From the IMG/VR virus record IMGVR_UViG_3300024346_000008, positions 1-64,000 of that record: a stretch of 64,000 nt of DNA. One strand, given 5' to 3'. How positions within the stretch are numbered: the first letter of the stretch is position 1; each line of letters starts with the position of its first letter. The notes under the pieces are model-generated. The model made no database searches. It had not been told where the DNA came from and was given only the letters and a program-made list of their open reading frames with translations. The position numbers and the translations under genes are program-made. Source of the stretch: a virus. Positions 20,125 to 27,041 of this stretch are shown piece after piece.

Positions 20125-20205
20125 CGGCGCCTTCGGCGTGATAAAACGCACCCGAAGAAACCCCGAAGGGCAGGCAACATGAAGAAGATTTAATGTTCTA
20201 GGCAC

Positions 20206-20234
20206 TTGACTGCGGCCCGTAATAGGGTTATTAT
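20206..20234 (+). promoter_or_regulatory. Promoter, near-leaderless ORF 20241
   Basis: TTGACT (20206-20211), 17 nt, TATTAT (20229-20234). Preceded by the box ATGAAGAAGATTTAAT at 20179-20194. Confidence 0.7.
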
Positions 20235-20240
20235 TATAAT

Positions 20241-20372
20241 ATGGAATATATCTACTACCGCCCCCGCCGTGGGTTCACGCACCGCCTGGTGCTGCTGGTT
20301 CGTGCGCTGACCCGAAAAGAAACCGAAGGAAATGTAACGATGTTCGATTGCCCCTTCCCTTCTGCCAGTTAA
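20241..20372 (+). CDS. Possible 43-aa peptide
   Basis: ATG 6 nt after the -10 box. The first 23 residues (MEYIYYRPRRGFTHRLVLLV...) look like a peptide; the rest reads through the CCGAAG/TGTAACG module and the next promoter, so the true product is doubtful. Confidence 0.35.
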   Translation: MEYIYYRPRRGFTHRLVLLVRALTRKETEGNVTMFDCPFPSAS

Positions 20373-20383
20373 TAGGTTATATT
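20355..20383 (+). promoter_or_regulatory. Promoter with variant -35 TTCCCT
   Basis: TTCCCT (20355-20360), 17 nt, TATATT (20378-20383); ATG 20391 follows 7 nt later. Confidence 0.6.
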
Positions 20384-20390
20384 AAGGTAT

Positions 20391-20615
20391 ATGAAAAACT
20401 TCACTATGTTTGAATCCCGCACGGGCCGCAATCTCCGCCCGTTGCCCTTCCATACCTTTTCTGGCCAGAAGTGGGAAGTACTTGAGAGCGATGGCCAGGA
20501 TATGCAGTTCTTTGTTTACTTGACCGACGCACTTATGTACGCCGAGAAGGTGGACCGCCTTGACAACCTTAGCCGTGAGGCCCGCCAGTATTGGAATCTG
20601 GTGGCGATGTCCTAA
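20391..20615 (+). CDS. Small protein, paralogue 1
   Basis: 74 aa. YLTDALMYAEKVDRLDNLSREARQYWNLVAMS is shared in pattern with the next gene. No known family. Leaderless by promoter position. Confidence 0.6.
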   Translation: MKNFTMFESRTGRNLRPLPFHTFSGQKWEVLESDGQDMQFFVYLTDALMYAEKVDRLDNLSREARQYWNLVAMS

Positions 20616-20616
20616 T

Positions 20617-20835
20617 ATGAACGCCTTTACTACGCAGCACTTCGAAGTCCGCCCACTGGGCAACGTCCCTGTTGGATATGGTTTGGCCAAGTGGGAAGCA
20701 CAACGGCTGGTTGACGGTAGTTCCCGATTCTTCCAGTACTTGACAGATGCGCTCATGTATGTTGAGGGCGTCACGTATTGGGACGCACTATCCGACTCCG
20801 CCCGTGAATTCTGGGACATGGCGGCAAACTCCTAA
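20617..20835 (+). CDS. Small protein, paralogue 2
   Basis: 72 aa. FQYLTDALMYVEGVTYWDAL and SDSAREFWDMAANS align with the gene at 20391, so this is a tandem duplication that has diverged at the N-terminus. Overlaps the next start (TAATG). Confidence 0.6.
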   Translation: MNAFTTQHFEVRPLGNVPVGYGLAKWEAQRLVDGSSRFFQYLTDALMYVEGVTYWDALSDSAREFWDMAANS

Positions 20836-21038
20836 TGGAATACGAAATGACTAACAGCGAGTGGCGCCACGCCGCACTCCACCAGTACGCCGAAGCATAT
20901 GGCGAGGAACGGCCCGATGTGGAGTATATTCTTTCGCCGTATGATACATGGCATCGCAATCCGTTCTATACGGGCGAACCGGGTCCGCACCCAGACTTTG
21001 ATCAGCCGGCCGAGGATGAAGAAGATTTAATGTTCTAG
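20835..21038 (+). CDS. Small acidic protein
   Basis: 67 aa (MEYEMTNSEWRHAALHQYAE...), ending in an acidic run PAEDEEDLMF that is encoded by the conserved upstream box of the next promoter. Confidence 0.5.
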   Translation: MEYEMTNSEWRHAALHQYAEAYGEERPDVEYILSPYDTWHRNPFYTGEPGPHPDFDQPAEDEEDLMF

Positions 21039-21042
21039 GCAC

Positions 21043-21071
21043 TTGACTTCTCTCTCTTAATAGGTTATAAT
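21043..21071 (+). promoter_or_regulatory. Promoter, near-leaderless gene 21077
   Basis: TTGACT (21043-21048), 17 nt, TATAAT (21066-21071); ATG 5 nt later. Upstream box at 21016-21031. Confidence 0.75.
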
Positions 21072-21076
21072 ACAAT

Positions 21077-21307
21077 ATGACTAAAAACACTGTTTTTGTG
21101 GTGATGGGCGAAGGCGATAATAACGGCACCCTGCCGGAGCACACGATGCGTGTGTTTGCCTCTCGCGATCAGGCGCACGAATATGCGCAGGAGCTGTATG
21201 ATGAATTCTTCAGCCGCATCGTAATCCTTGAGCGGAATGTACGGGACCGGCGAGTAGCCGACCGAAGGAAAACCGAACGAAATGTAACGTTTTACGGCAC
21301 CCCTTGA
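21077..21307 (+). CDS. Small hypothetical protein
   Basis: 76 aa (MTKNTVFVVMGEGDNNGTLP...). VFASRDQAHEYAQELYDEFF suggests a small alpha/beta fold of the kind in many phage proteins that report on a value then a helix. The C-terminus RRVADRRKTERNV is basic. Confidence 0.55.
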   Translation: MTKNTVFVVMGEGDNNGTLPEHTMRVFASRDQAHEYAQELYDEFFSRIVILERNVRDRRVADRRKTERNVTFYGTP

Positions 21308-21332
21308 CTTCTCCCAGTTAATAGGTTATATT
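21304..21332 (+). promoter_or_regulatory. Promoter, near-leaderless gene 21338
   Basis: TTGACT (21304-21309), 17 nt, TATATT (21327-21332); ATG 5 nt later. Confidence 0.78.
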
Positions 21333-21337
21333 ACAGT

Positions 21338-21685
21338 ATGAATCAAAACAACATCACTTCGACGGTTGAAGCTACGGCTCCCAAAACCTTTAAGATTGTA
21401 ATTAACACCTGCTTCGGCGGGTTCGGCCTGTCGGACGAAGCCATTGCCATGTATCGTGAGCGAAAGGGCATTGCTGCCGATGAACGCACCACCTACGCCG
21501 ATGAGCTTGCGCGGGATGACGCTGACTTAATTGCAGTTGTGGAAGCGTTGCGTGAAAACGCAAACACCCACTATTCGGAGCTGAAGGTAGTGAAGGTACC
21601 GATGTGGCTGCAGGAAAAGGGTTGGACTATTGAGGAATATGACGGCGCGGAGCATATTGCTGAAGACCACCGCACGTGGCGTTAA
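21338..21685 (+). CDS. Phage protein of the INTCFGGFGLS type
   Basis: 115 aa. FKIVINTCFGGFGLSDEAIAMY is a pattern I know from many uncharacterised phage and bacterial proteins; WLQEKGWTIEEYDGAEHIAEDHRTW is its usual ending. Function unknown. Leaderless. Confidence 0.65.
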   Translation: MNQNNITSTVEATAPKTFKIVINTCFGGFGLSDEAIAMYRERKGIAADERTTYADELARDDADLIAVVEALRENANTHYSELKVVKVPMWLQEKGWTIEEYDGAEHIAEDHRTWR

Positions 21686-21706
21686 GAAGATTTAATCTTC
21701 TACCCC

Positions 21707-21735
21707 TTGACTTTCTCCCGTTAATAGGTTATATT
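21707..21735 (+). promoter_or_regulatory. Promoter, near-leaderless gene 21743
   Basis: TTGACT (21707-21712), 17 nt, TATATT (21730-21735); ATG 7 nt later. Confidence 0.78.
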
Positions 21736-21742
21736 ACAGTAT

Positions 21743-21955
21743 ATGACAAATACACAGAACACCTACCGCGAAGCAGCACTCGTAATGTCGATGCTTGAAC
21801 TGGCTGCCGAGCTTGACAAGGGCATCAACGCCGACCTCAACTGGCTCAAGTATATGGGTCCACTGGTGCGTGAAGCCGCAGCCATCATTCATCACAATTA
21901 CAGTGATGCCCCGATGCCGAAATATTCCGATGGCCCCTTGACTTCCGCCAGTTAA
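21743..21955 (+). CDS. Small hypothetical protein
   Basis: 70 aa, helical (YREAALVMSMLELAAELDKG). Its last six codons lie in the next promoter. Confidence 0.55.
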   Translation: MTNTQNTYREAALVMSMLELAAELDKGINADLNWLKYMGPLVREAAAIIHHNYSDAPMPKYSDGPLTSAS

Positions 21956-21966
21956 TAGGTTATATT
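21938..21966 (+). promoter_or_regulatory. Promoter, near-leaderless gene 21974
   Basis: TTGACT (21938-21943), 17 nt, TATATT (21961-21966); ATG 7 nt later. Confidence 0.78.
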
Positions 21967-21973
21967 ACAGTAT

Positions 21974-22270
21974 ATGAAAAACATCAACCTCACCGCAGCA
22001 ATCGCCCACTATCTGGGCCACCTGCAGACGCTCACGGACGAAACCGTTGAGTTCATTCCTGGCCGGAAGTATGGCAAGGTTGTCTTCACCTCTAAGCCCC
22101 CGCGTATCGGGCGCTCGGTGCACAGCTTCGTGGACCTTTCCACTGGCGACTTGCTGAAGGCAGCAGGTTGGAACGCACCTGCGAAGGACGCACGGTTTAA
22201 CTTGTTGCGCGAGTTGGATAAGGTGACGGCGGTTGCCGATCCCTATGGAAGTTATCTTTACAAACGGTAA
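21974..22270 (+). CDS. Small phage protein
   Basis: 98 aa. FIPGRKYGKVVFTSKPPRIGRSVHSFVDLSTGDLLKAAGW suggests a small beta-rich fold; proteins with ...R.VHSFVD..TGD..K.A.W... occur in many phages without a known role. First gene of a four-gene coupled set (to 23188). Confidence 0.6.
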   Translation: MKNINLTAAIAHYLGHLQTLTDETVEFIPGRKYGKVVFTSKPPRIGRSVHSFVDLSTGDLLKAAGWNAPAKDARFNLLRELDKVTAVADPYGSYLYKR

Positions 22271-22275
22271 TCAAT

Positions 22276-22452
22276 ATGACTAGAGACGAACTGATCAGCG
22301 AGTATGTGACTCGCATCGTGGATGGCATGGATATGGATACGCTCGTAACCTACGCACATGACTGTCTGGCCAGTGTGTTGGAGACATACAGTGAAGAAGA
22401 TTTGCGTGCTGAGATTGCTGATTTTTACCCTGACTTGCTGGAGGAAGTATGA
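22276..22452 (+). CDS. Small acidic helical protein
   Basis: 58 aa (MTRDELISEYVTRIVDGMDM...). Overlaps the next start by ATGA (22449). Confidence 0.55.
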   Translation: MTRDELISEYVTRIVDGMDMDTLVTYAHDCLASVLETYSEEDLRAEIADFYPDLLEEV

Positions 22453-22634
22453 AAAACGCATACGACATGACCACTGACGAACTGTACGCCGAACTTGCCG
22501 AAGCATACGAGAACGCCCCAAGCATGGGCAAGATGCGTTCAAGCCGTGAACCTCAGGTGAATAACAGAATGGCTACCCTCAAGCGCACCGAGGATAAGCT
22601 CAATCGTTACCGTAACAATGGAGTGATTCGATGA
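22449..22634 (+). CDS. Small helical protein
   Basis: 61 aa (MKNAYDMTTDELYAELAEAY...). Overlaps both neighbours by 4 nt; the ATG at 22631 is shared with its stop. Confidence 0.55.
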   Translation: MKNAYDMTTDELYAELAEAYENAPSMGKMRSSREPQVNNRMATLKRTEDKLNRYRNNGVIR

Positions 22635-23188
22635 AGTCGAAGGTGCTGAGTGATCGGTCGTTCGAAATTGCGAGTGGTATTGCCTTGCTCTTGGAGTCGG
22701 GTAGCAGTTATGTGGATGGTCGCATTAATACGCACGATGCGCTGTGTGATACCTTCAAGCGTAAGGTGCAGATTGAATCGGGTGCCTATCGTACTGCGGT
22801 AATCTTCGATGACTTTGTAATTAAGTTCTCGCAGCATGAGTCTACCATGCAAAGCCTTGCTGACGAAGCAGACTTTATTGGAGAGATGCGGGCTAATCCA
22901 AAGTATGCCCGCCATTTTCCCGAAACGCATTTCTTTGCAATCTGTGATACTGCCGTGCTTATTCAGGAAAAGATCGACATGAAGCGTTCGAAGTGGATTA
23001 GCGTACGCCTTGAGGAACATGCCCGTGCTCTTGGTGAAGCACTTGGTATCGATGATGTCCATACGGGCAACTATGGCTGGAAGGGTAAGCGTGGTGAGGA
23101 ATATCCCGTGTTCATCGATGTTGACTTGCGATTGAATCGAACGAATGTCGGCAAGGCTGAACGCATTAGGTCATGGATGGTGGCCTAA
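22631..23188 (+). CDS. Protein-kinase-like protein
   Basis: 185 aa. Features in order: SGAYRTAVIFDDFVIKF (Lys in a VxK-like strand), an EADFI helix Glu, AVLIQEKIDM hinge, a catalytic-loop-like DDVHTGNYGW (cf. HxDxxxxN), and FIDVDLR resembling the DFG position. This is a minimal kinase-like lobe set, about two thirds of normal length. It could phosphorylate host proteins or be an inactive relative. Coupled to 22449. Confidence 0.5.
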   Translation: MKSKVLSDRSFEIASGIALLLESGSSYVDGRINTHDALCDTFKRKVQIESGAYRTAVIFDDFVIKFSQHESTMQSLADEADFIGEMRANPKYARHFPETHFFAICDTAVLIQEKIDMKRSKWISVRLEEHARALGEALGIDDVHTGNYGWKGKRGEEYPVFIDVDLRLNRTNVGKAERIRSWMVA

Positions 23189-23210
23189 GGCGTATCAGCG
23201 TGATAAAACG

Positions 23211-23263
23211 CACCCGAAGAAACCCCGAAGCCCGCAATTGTAACAATTGTGTAACAATCCCGC
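23211..23263 (+). repeat. CCGAAG / TGTAAC intergenic module
   Basis: CCCGAAGAAACCCCGAAG then TTGTAACAATTGTGTAACAA. Examples of the same module are at 17536, 18333, 20150, 20311, 23612, 23984, 24195, 25333, 26695 and 29509. Confidence 0.7.
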
Positions 23264-23320
23264 GCGATCCCTTGACAGCGAACATGAAGGAGATTTAATC
23301 ATTTATTTTCAGCTAGGCAC

Positions 23321-23349
23321 TTCCCTTTGGGTAGTAATAGGGTTATTAT
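23321..23349 (+). promoter_or_regulatory. Promoter with variant -35 TTCCCT
   Basis: TTCCCT (23321-23326), 17 nt, TATTAT (23344-23349); ATG 7 nt later. Upstream box at 23284-23299. Confidence 0.62.
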
Positions 23350-23356
23350 ACAGTAT

Positions 23357-23614
23357 ATGACAAACACAACGAAAATCTCCGAAGTTAAGAAGGGCGCACG
23401 AGTCGAACTGCGCAACGGTTTCCTCGCCACTGTGCAGGACAATCTCGTAAACGGGCAGACCCGCCTCTGCACCGTTGAAGGTTTCGTTACCGAAATGGGT
23501 AGCGTATACAGCTCGGACATGTTGAACGTGCTCACGCCGTCGGGCTGGTCGCAGATCCAGCACACGCCCAAGCAGTTGGCGGGCCGGAAAGCCCGTCAGC
23601 AGATGGGCTGGTAA
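23357..23614 (+). CDS. Small hypothetical protein
   Basis: 85 aa. ISEVKKGARVELRNGFLATVQDN and TRLCTVEGFVTEMGSVYSSD suggest a small SH3-like barrel of a type often seen in phages. Leaderless. Confidence 0.6.
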   Translation: MTNTTKISEVKKGARVELRNGFLATVQDNLVNGQTRLCTVEGFVTEMGSVYSSDMLNVLTPSGWSQIQHTPKQLAGRKARQQMGW

Positions 23615-23658
23615 CCCGAAGGTTTCCCGAAGGAATTGTAACGATTTCCGCTAGGCAC

Positions 23659-23687
23659 TTCCCTTTCGTCCATAATAGGGTTATTAT
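23659..23687 (+). promoter_or_regulatory. Promoter with variant -35 TTCCCT
   Basis: TTCCCT (23659-23664), 17 nt, TATTAT (23682-23687); ATG 7 nt later. Confidence 0.62.
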
Positions 23688-23694
23688 ACAGTAT

Positions 23695-23985
23695 ATGAAA
23701 AACACTACGAAAACCACCGCAGCACCCGTCGAGCTGAACGAGGCGTTCATCTCCGCAATCTATGATTCTTGCATGGCAGTTTGGTACCAGTGTGGCGAGG
23801 AAGTCGTCATGCTGGCCGAGTCGGAAGGCTACGAAGTCACCAGCGAAGCCTGTTGGGAAGTCATCCTAGACGCCGGTCGTCTGGGTGAGATCGATCCGAA
23901 GGCTGAAAAGCTGGTCGATGATGCCTGCGATCAGCACGGGTACCGTAAGGTGCTCCAGTTTCTCAGCCGGAAGGTTCGGCTCTAA
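23695..23985 (+). CDS. Small hypothetical protein
   Basis: 96 aa, helical and acidic (ELNEAFISAIYDSCMAVWYQ...). No family recognised. Leaderless. Confidence 0.55.
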   Translation: MKNTTKTTAAPVELNEAFISAIYDSCMAVWYQCGEEVVMLAESEGYEVTSEACWEVILDAGRLGEIDPKAEKLVDDACDQHGYRKVLQFLSRKVRL

Positions 23986-24029
23986 AACCGAAGGGAACCC
24001 GAAGGAATTGTAACGATTTCTTACGCCCC

Positions 24030-24058
24030 TTGACTTTCCCCGTTATATAGGATATATT
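24030..24058 (+). promoter_or_regulatory. Promoter, near-leaderless gene 24064
   Basis: TTGACT (24030-24035), 17 nt, TATATT (24053-24058); ATG 5 nt later. Confidence 0.75.
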
Positions 24059-24063
24059 ACAGT

Positions 24064-24195
24064 ATGATGAAAAACGAGACGACTCCGATGATGGTGCAGT
24101 GCAAGACGACCGGCGTGTGGTATGACGCCATGGCGATGCTCGACGCATTGCTCGACGCCAACCGCGATGTACTGGTTCGGCTCAAGTACCGCTGA
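24064..24195 (+). CDS. Small hypothetical protein
   Basis: 43 aa (MMKNETTPMMVQCKTTGVWY...). Shares its MMKNET start with gene 18402. Helical C-terminus. Confidence 0.5.
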   Translation: MMKNETTPMMVQCKTTGVWYDAMAMLDALLDANRDVLVRLKYR

Positions 24196-24238
24196 ACCGA
24201 AGGGAACCCGAAGGAATTGTAACGATTTCTGAAAAGGG

Positions 24239-24267
24239 TTGACTTCCACAGCAAAACGGTGTATATT
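24239..24267 (+). promoter_or_regulatory. Promoter feeding a structured leader
   Basis: TTGACT (24239-24244), 17 nt, TATATT (24262-24267). The ATG at the leaderless position opens only a two-codon ORF (ATGAATTAA, 24273-24281). Confidence 0.7.
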
Positions 24268-24272
24268 ACAGT

Positions 24273-24444
24273 ATGAATTAAAACGAGATCATTTCGATGA
24301 CCGCGAGAGAGGCCGACCGAAGACGGCAAACCTCGCAACCCTTAACTGGTGGAGCGCACCATAAGACGCTCGGACCCTGCACCATGCATGTAGGGCGGCA
24401 CTTTCTCCCGCAGTACCCATACCAATTCCAAAAAGGAAAAAAAG
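24273..24444 (+). promoter_or_regulatory. Structured 5' leader of gene 24445
   Basis: About 170 nt with pairings GAGG/CCTC, GCCG/CGGC, GAGCG/CGCTC, CCCTGCA/TGTAGGG and GCGG/CCGC. It begins with a two-codon ORF. This is a possible translational control region or riboswitch-like leader; no known class recognised. Confidence 0.4.
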
Positions 24445-24717
24445 ATGACCAAGATTGCTAAGACCGCCGCTGCTTCTGCTACCATCCGTAAGGCCGCCAC
24501 TCGTAAGGCACTCACCAAGGAGATTCGCGCTCTGGAACGCATCCGTGTCTCCATCGAAAAGGCCGCCGATGTGATTTCGGTGCACGGTGAGGATGTGACC
24601 GGCGATGCCGGAAACCAGATCGCTGACATGCTGTACAAGATGGGCGTGAGCGTGTCGGTGGTGAACGCAAGCATCAACGAAAAGGCGGGGTTCCTCGCCG
24701 CAACGTACATCAAGTAA
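24445..24717 (+). CDS. Small Ala/Lys-rich helical protein
   Basis: 90 aa. N-terminus KIAKTAAASATIRKAATRKALTKE is basic, histone- or DNA-binding-like; the rest is helical. AAAAAGGAAAAAAAG precedes the ATG, so unlike its neighbours it uses a ribosome site after a long leader. Confidence 0.55.
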   Translation: MTKIAKTAAASATIRKAATRKALTKEIRALERIRVSIEKAADVISVHGEDVTGDAGNQIADMLYKMGVSVSVVNASINEKAGFLAATYIK

Positions 24718-24781
24718 CATCGTCGGCGGGTGGTATTATACGGAGTAGTGAATGCCGGTTGACCATCCGCTCGACAAATAC

Positions 24782-24854
24782 GCTCCGGTAGCTCAGTTGG
24801 TAGAGCAGTGGCCTTTTAAGCCATAGGTCGTGGGTTCGAGTCCCTCCCGGGGCA
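24782..24854 (+). tRNA. tRNA-Lys(TTT)
   Basis: Acceptor GCTCCGG/CCGGGGC, D-arm GCTC/GAGC, anticodon stem GTGGC/GCCAT with loop CTTTTAA, T-loop TTCGAGT with one T:T mismatch in the stem. Second tRNA-Lys, 12 kb from the main array. Confidence 0.88.
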
Positions 24855-25313
24855 CTGGCAGTTACCAATCTGCATTTAGCGCAACACCAGAATGCCATGC
24901 CCTAGTGGTGTGTATAACTGGACAAGCGGAATAATCAATAATTGGCGGGATGAGCAACCCCGATAAACGGCTCACACATATTTGGTTTAGTCAACGCGCT
25001 AGTGGATGGTAACATCCAAGTCACCTGCAAAGGTATTCCGTATTCCGACCTGAGATATAGCCAAAGCCGTACTATGATGGGCGGCTCAAGAATGCTTAGC
25101 TCTTGAAAGGTTACTCAGCAACGGCGTGTCCCATATAGTGGGCACGGACAACTAGACCACCAAACGGATCGCTTGCGAGGAACAACGGGTTAATCGCCGT
25201 CAAGTCTCGCCACCGGCAAGGTGCAAGAATGATAATCTTGAGCGTGAAGGCCCCTGCACCGCAATGGTCAGGAGCCGAGCAATCCCCTCTATATTCCTAG
25301 AGGGGATTTTTGC
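24855..25313 (+). ncRNA. Large structured RNA after tRNA-Lys
   Basis: About 430 nt with no ORF on either strand and many clear hairpins: CACCA/TGGTG, GGATG-GTAA-CATCC, TCAAGA/TCTTGA, CCCA/TGGG, CACC/GGTG, CAAGA/TCTTG, ending in a strong terminator. Position next to a tRNA and size recall the ornate phage RNAs GOLLD and ROOL, but no conserved motif of either could be confirmed by eye. Confidence 0.5.
25281..25313 (+). terminator. Intrinsic terminator of the large RNA
   Basis: AATCCCCTCT pairs with AGAGGGGATT, followed by TTT. Confidence 0.85.
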
Positions 25314-25397
25314 TGCCGCCGTGATAAAACATCCCGAAGAAACCCCGAAGATTGCCGAACATGAAGAAAACTTAATGAAGTATTTTCAGCTGGGCAC

Positions 25398-25426
25398 TTC
25401 CATTCGGTCTATAATAGGGTTATTAT
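25398..25426 (+). promoter_or_regulatory. Promoter with variant -35 TTCCAT
   Basis: TTCCAT (25398-25403), 17 nt, TATTAT (25421-25426); ATG 5 nt later. Upstream box ATGAAGAAAACTTAAT at 25361-25376. Confidence 0.58.
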
Positions 25427-25431
25427 TAAGT

Positions 25432-25635
25432 ATGCCCAATAACGATACGACTTCACGCATGATGACGGTTGCCGACCTTCGGGCCATCATCGCAGATCTT
25501 CCCGCCACCACGCAGTTGTGGGCGTACGACACGGCCCAGGGCACCTTCACGCCCGTCGAATTCCTCACGCATGACAAGCGGGCAAACGGCCTGAACTTCT
25601 GGATCAATACCGAAGAGAACCCGAACGGTTTGTAA
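25432..25635 (+). CDS. Small hypothetical protein
   Basis: 67 aa. MTVADLRAIIADLPATTQLWAYDTAQGTFTPVEFLTHD resembles the common phage type ...TV.EL...L..LP.D..V.....G.......V....; function unknown. The ATG at 25432 is set by the leaderless promoter. Confidence 0.58.
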   Translation: MPNNDTTSRMMTVADLRAIIADLPATTQLWAYDTAQGTFTPVEFLTHDKRANGLNFWINTEENPNGL

Positions 25636-25652
25636 CGATTTCAGTTTGCCAC

Positions 25653-25681
25653 TTCCCTTTCGACCATTAATAGTGTATATT
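25653..25681 (+). promoter_or_regulatory. Promoter with variant -35 TTCCCT
   Basis: TTCCCT (25653-25658), 17 nt, TATATT (25676-25681); ATG 5 nt later. Confidence 0.62.
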
Positions 25682-25686
25682 ACAGT

Positions 25687-26004
25687 ATGATCAAAAACAC
25701 CAACAACAACAAACGAAACACCATGAGCATCGAAACGTATAACGGCTGGACCAACTACGAAACGTGGCGCATTCAGCTGGAAGTTATCGACGGCATGACG
25801 CTCGAAGATTTCGGCTTCGATTTGCACGAAGTCGATACGGACGATGTTGCCGATGTTGAACGGCTCGCCGGAACGCTCGAGATGTTCACCTGCGAGCTGA
25901 TCGAAGGACAGTCTAGTGGGTTTGCACTGGATCTCGCCCACAGTTTCCTCGCCCGAGTCGATTGGGCAGAGATCGCCGAACACCTTATTGCCGACGCACG
26001 GTAA
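25687..26004 (+). CDS. GWTNYETW-family phage protein (DUF7249-like)
   Basis: 105 aa. YNGWTNYETWRIQLE is the signature of a small family frequent in phages and plasmids, role unknown. Either the leaderless ATG at 25687 or ATG 25723 (MSIETYNGW) could be the start; the stretch between is Asn/Lys-rich and unlike the family. Confidence 0.7.
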   Translation: MIKNTNNNKRNTMSIETYNGWTNYETWRIQLEVIDGMTLEDFGFDLHEVDTDDVADVERLAGTLEMFTCELIEGQSSGFALDLAHSFLARVDWAEIAEHLIADAR

Positions 26005-26014
26005 AGGAATCAAT

Positions 26015-26242
26015 ATGCTTTTCAATATGCTTTTAGTAGAACGCAAGTGCCCGTTTACTGGTACACTCAATACCATGCAGTTGCCGATGACTGCTGCTGA
26101 GTATAACCGTGCGTTTGCCAAATGGGAAGATGGTGCATTGATTCAGGTTGCTTTCCCGATGCTCAACGCCGAGCAGCGTGAGTTTGTCAAGACGGGCACA
26201 ACGCCTGAGATGTGGACTAAAATTTTTGGAGAGGATGAATAA
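26015..26242 (+). CDS. Small hypothetical protein
   Basis: 75 aa. FTGTLNTMQLPMTAAEYNRAFAKWEDGALIQVAFPMLNAEQREFVKTG matches a phage family in which the last part (L.A.EREFL.TG....W...FG) is conserved; role unknown. Start ATG 26015 with AAAGGA. Confidence 0.62.
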   Translation: MLFNMLLVERKCPFTGTLNTMQLPMTAAEYNRAFAKWEDGALIQVAFPMLNAEQREFVKTGTTPEMWTKIFGEDE

Positions 26243-26461
26243 ATGTATATTCTACTAGAGCTCATTGAAGGTGAACCAACGCAGTTGCAAGTTTTTCCTG
26301 CCGCATGGGTAGACGCAGCAAACGAAGCCTTCGACATGATTGCAGAGGAAAATCTTCTCACCGAACTGCATCCGGATGAGCTAAAAAACGAAATTGTCGG
26401 CACCTTGCGATTTGCTGGTGACGATGTATGCTCGGTTACCCTTTACTGGAAGGCTATCTAA
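26243..26461 (+). CDS. Small acidic protein
   Basis: 72 aa (MYILLELIEGEPTQLQVFPA...). Begins right after the previous stop and overlaps the next start (TAATG). Confidence 0.55.
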   Translation: MYILLELIEGEPTQLQVFPAAWVDAANEAFDMIAEENLLTELHPDELKNEIVGTLRFAGDDVCSVTLYWKAI

Positions 26462-26637
26462 TGCAGTCACTGCGCAATGTACGCCTCACGGTTCGTTTTC
26501 TTTCTGGTCACATACTTGCCGGCATCGAACATACCAGCGAGATTGCCCATTGCTCGCCGAGTACGGTGCGTGACTTTCTTGCGCTCGTCGGTACCGTACG
26601 CAACGGCGTCGAATTTATTCGGGCAGAGGAATTCTAA
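26461..26637 (+). CDS. Small hypothetical protein
   Basis: 58 aa (MQSLRNVRLTVRFLSGHILA...). Contains a strand-turn start and a helix-turn-helix-like STVRDFLALVGTVRNG. Coupled to the previous gene. Confidence 0.52.
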   Translation: MQSLRNVRLTVRFLSGHILAGIEHTSEIAHCSPSTVRDFLALVGTVRNGVEFIRAEEF

Positions 26638-26787
26638 GATATTCCCTTCGGGGAATATGCCAGCTGCGTGATAAAACCCGATGATAAAACCGACCCGAAG
26701 GGCCCCCGAAGAGCGTGCGCCGGCGTTTGTAACGATTGTGTAACAATATCCAATTGTAACAGGCGTGTAACGGTGGTCGTTAGCCAC

Positions 26788-26816
26788 TTCCCTTTGCCCT
26801 ATAATAAGGTTATTAT
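26788..26816 (+). promoter_or_regulatory. Promoter with variant -35 TTCCCT
   Basis: TTCCCT (26788-26793), 17 nt, TATTAT (26811-26816); ATG 5 nt later. Two GATAAAAC sequences and a CCGAAG/TGTAAC module lie upstream. Confidence 0.62.
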
Positions 26817-26821
26817 TAAGT

Positions 26822-27040
26822 ATGATGAAAAACACGATGAAGTACTCAGAGAAGGTCCTGGTCGCCGCAGTCAAGAACTGCGCAGCACGTGCGCAGGACA
26901 GTTACAACGCCCTCGGCTCCGCCGACGCGTGTGATAACGATAACGAAGTCTGGGAGCGTTTCCTCGATGACGCCTGCAATATGGGCGCCCTGTCCAACGA
27001 TTGGGCCGCCGAGCTTACTCGCACCTACGGAGCAAACTAA
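26822..27040 (+). CDS. Small hypothetical protein
   Basis: 72 aa (MMKNTMKYSEKVLVAAVKNC...), helical. Starts leaderless with MMKNT as other genes of the block; the next gene begins 1 nt after the stop. Confidence 0.55.
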   Translation: MMKNTMKYSEKVLVAAVKNCAARAQDSYNALGSADACDNDNEVWERFLDDACNMGALSNDWAAELTRTYGAN

Positions 27041-27041
27041 T

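Noticed and set aside
24855-25313. tmRNA or RNase P RNA
   Set aside because: No tRNA-like ends of its own and none of the conserved RNase P core sequences could be found by eye.
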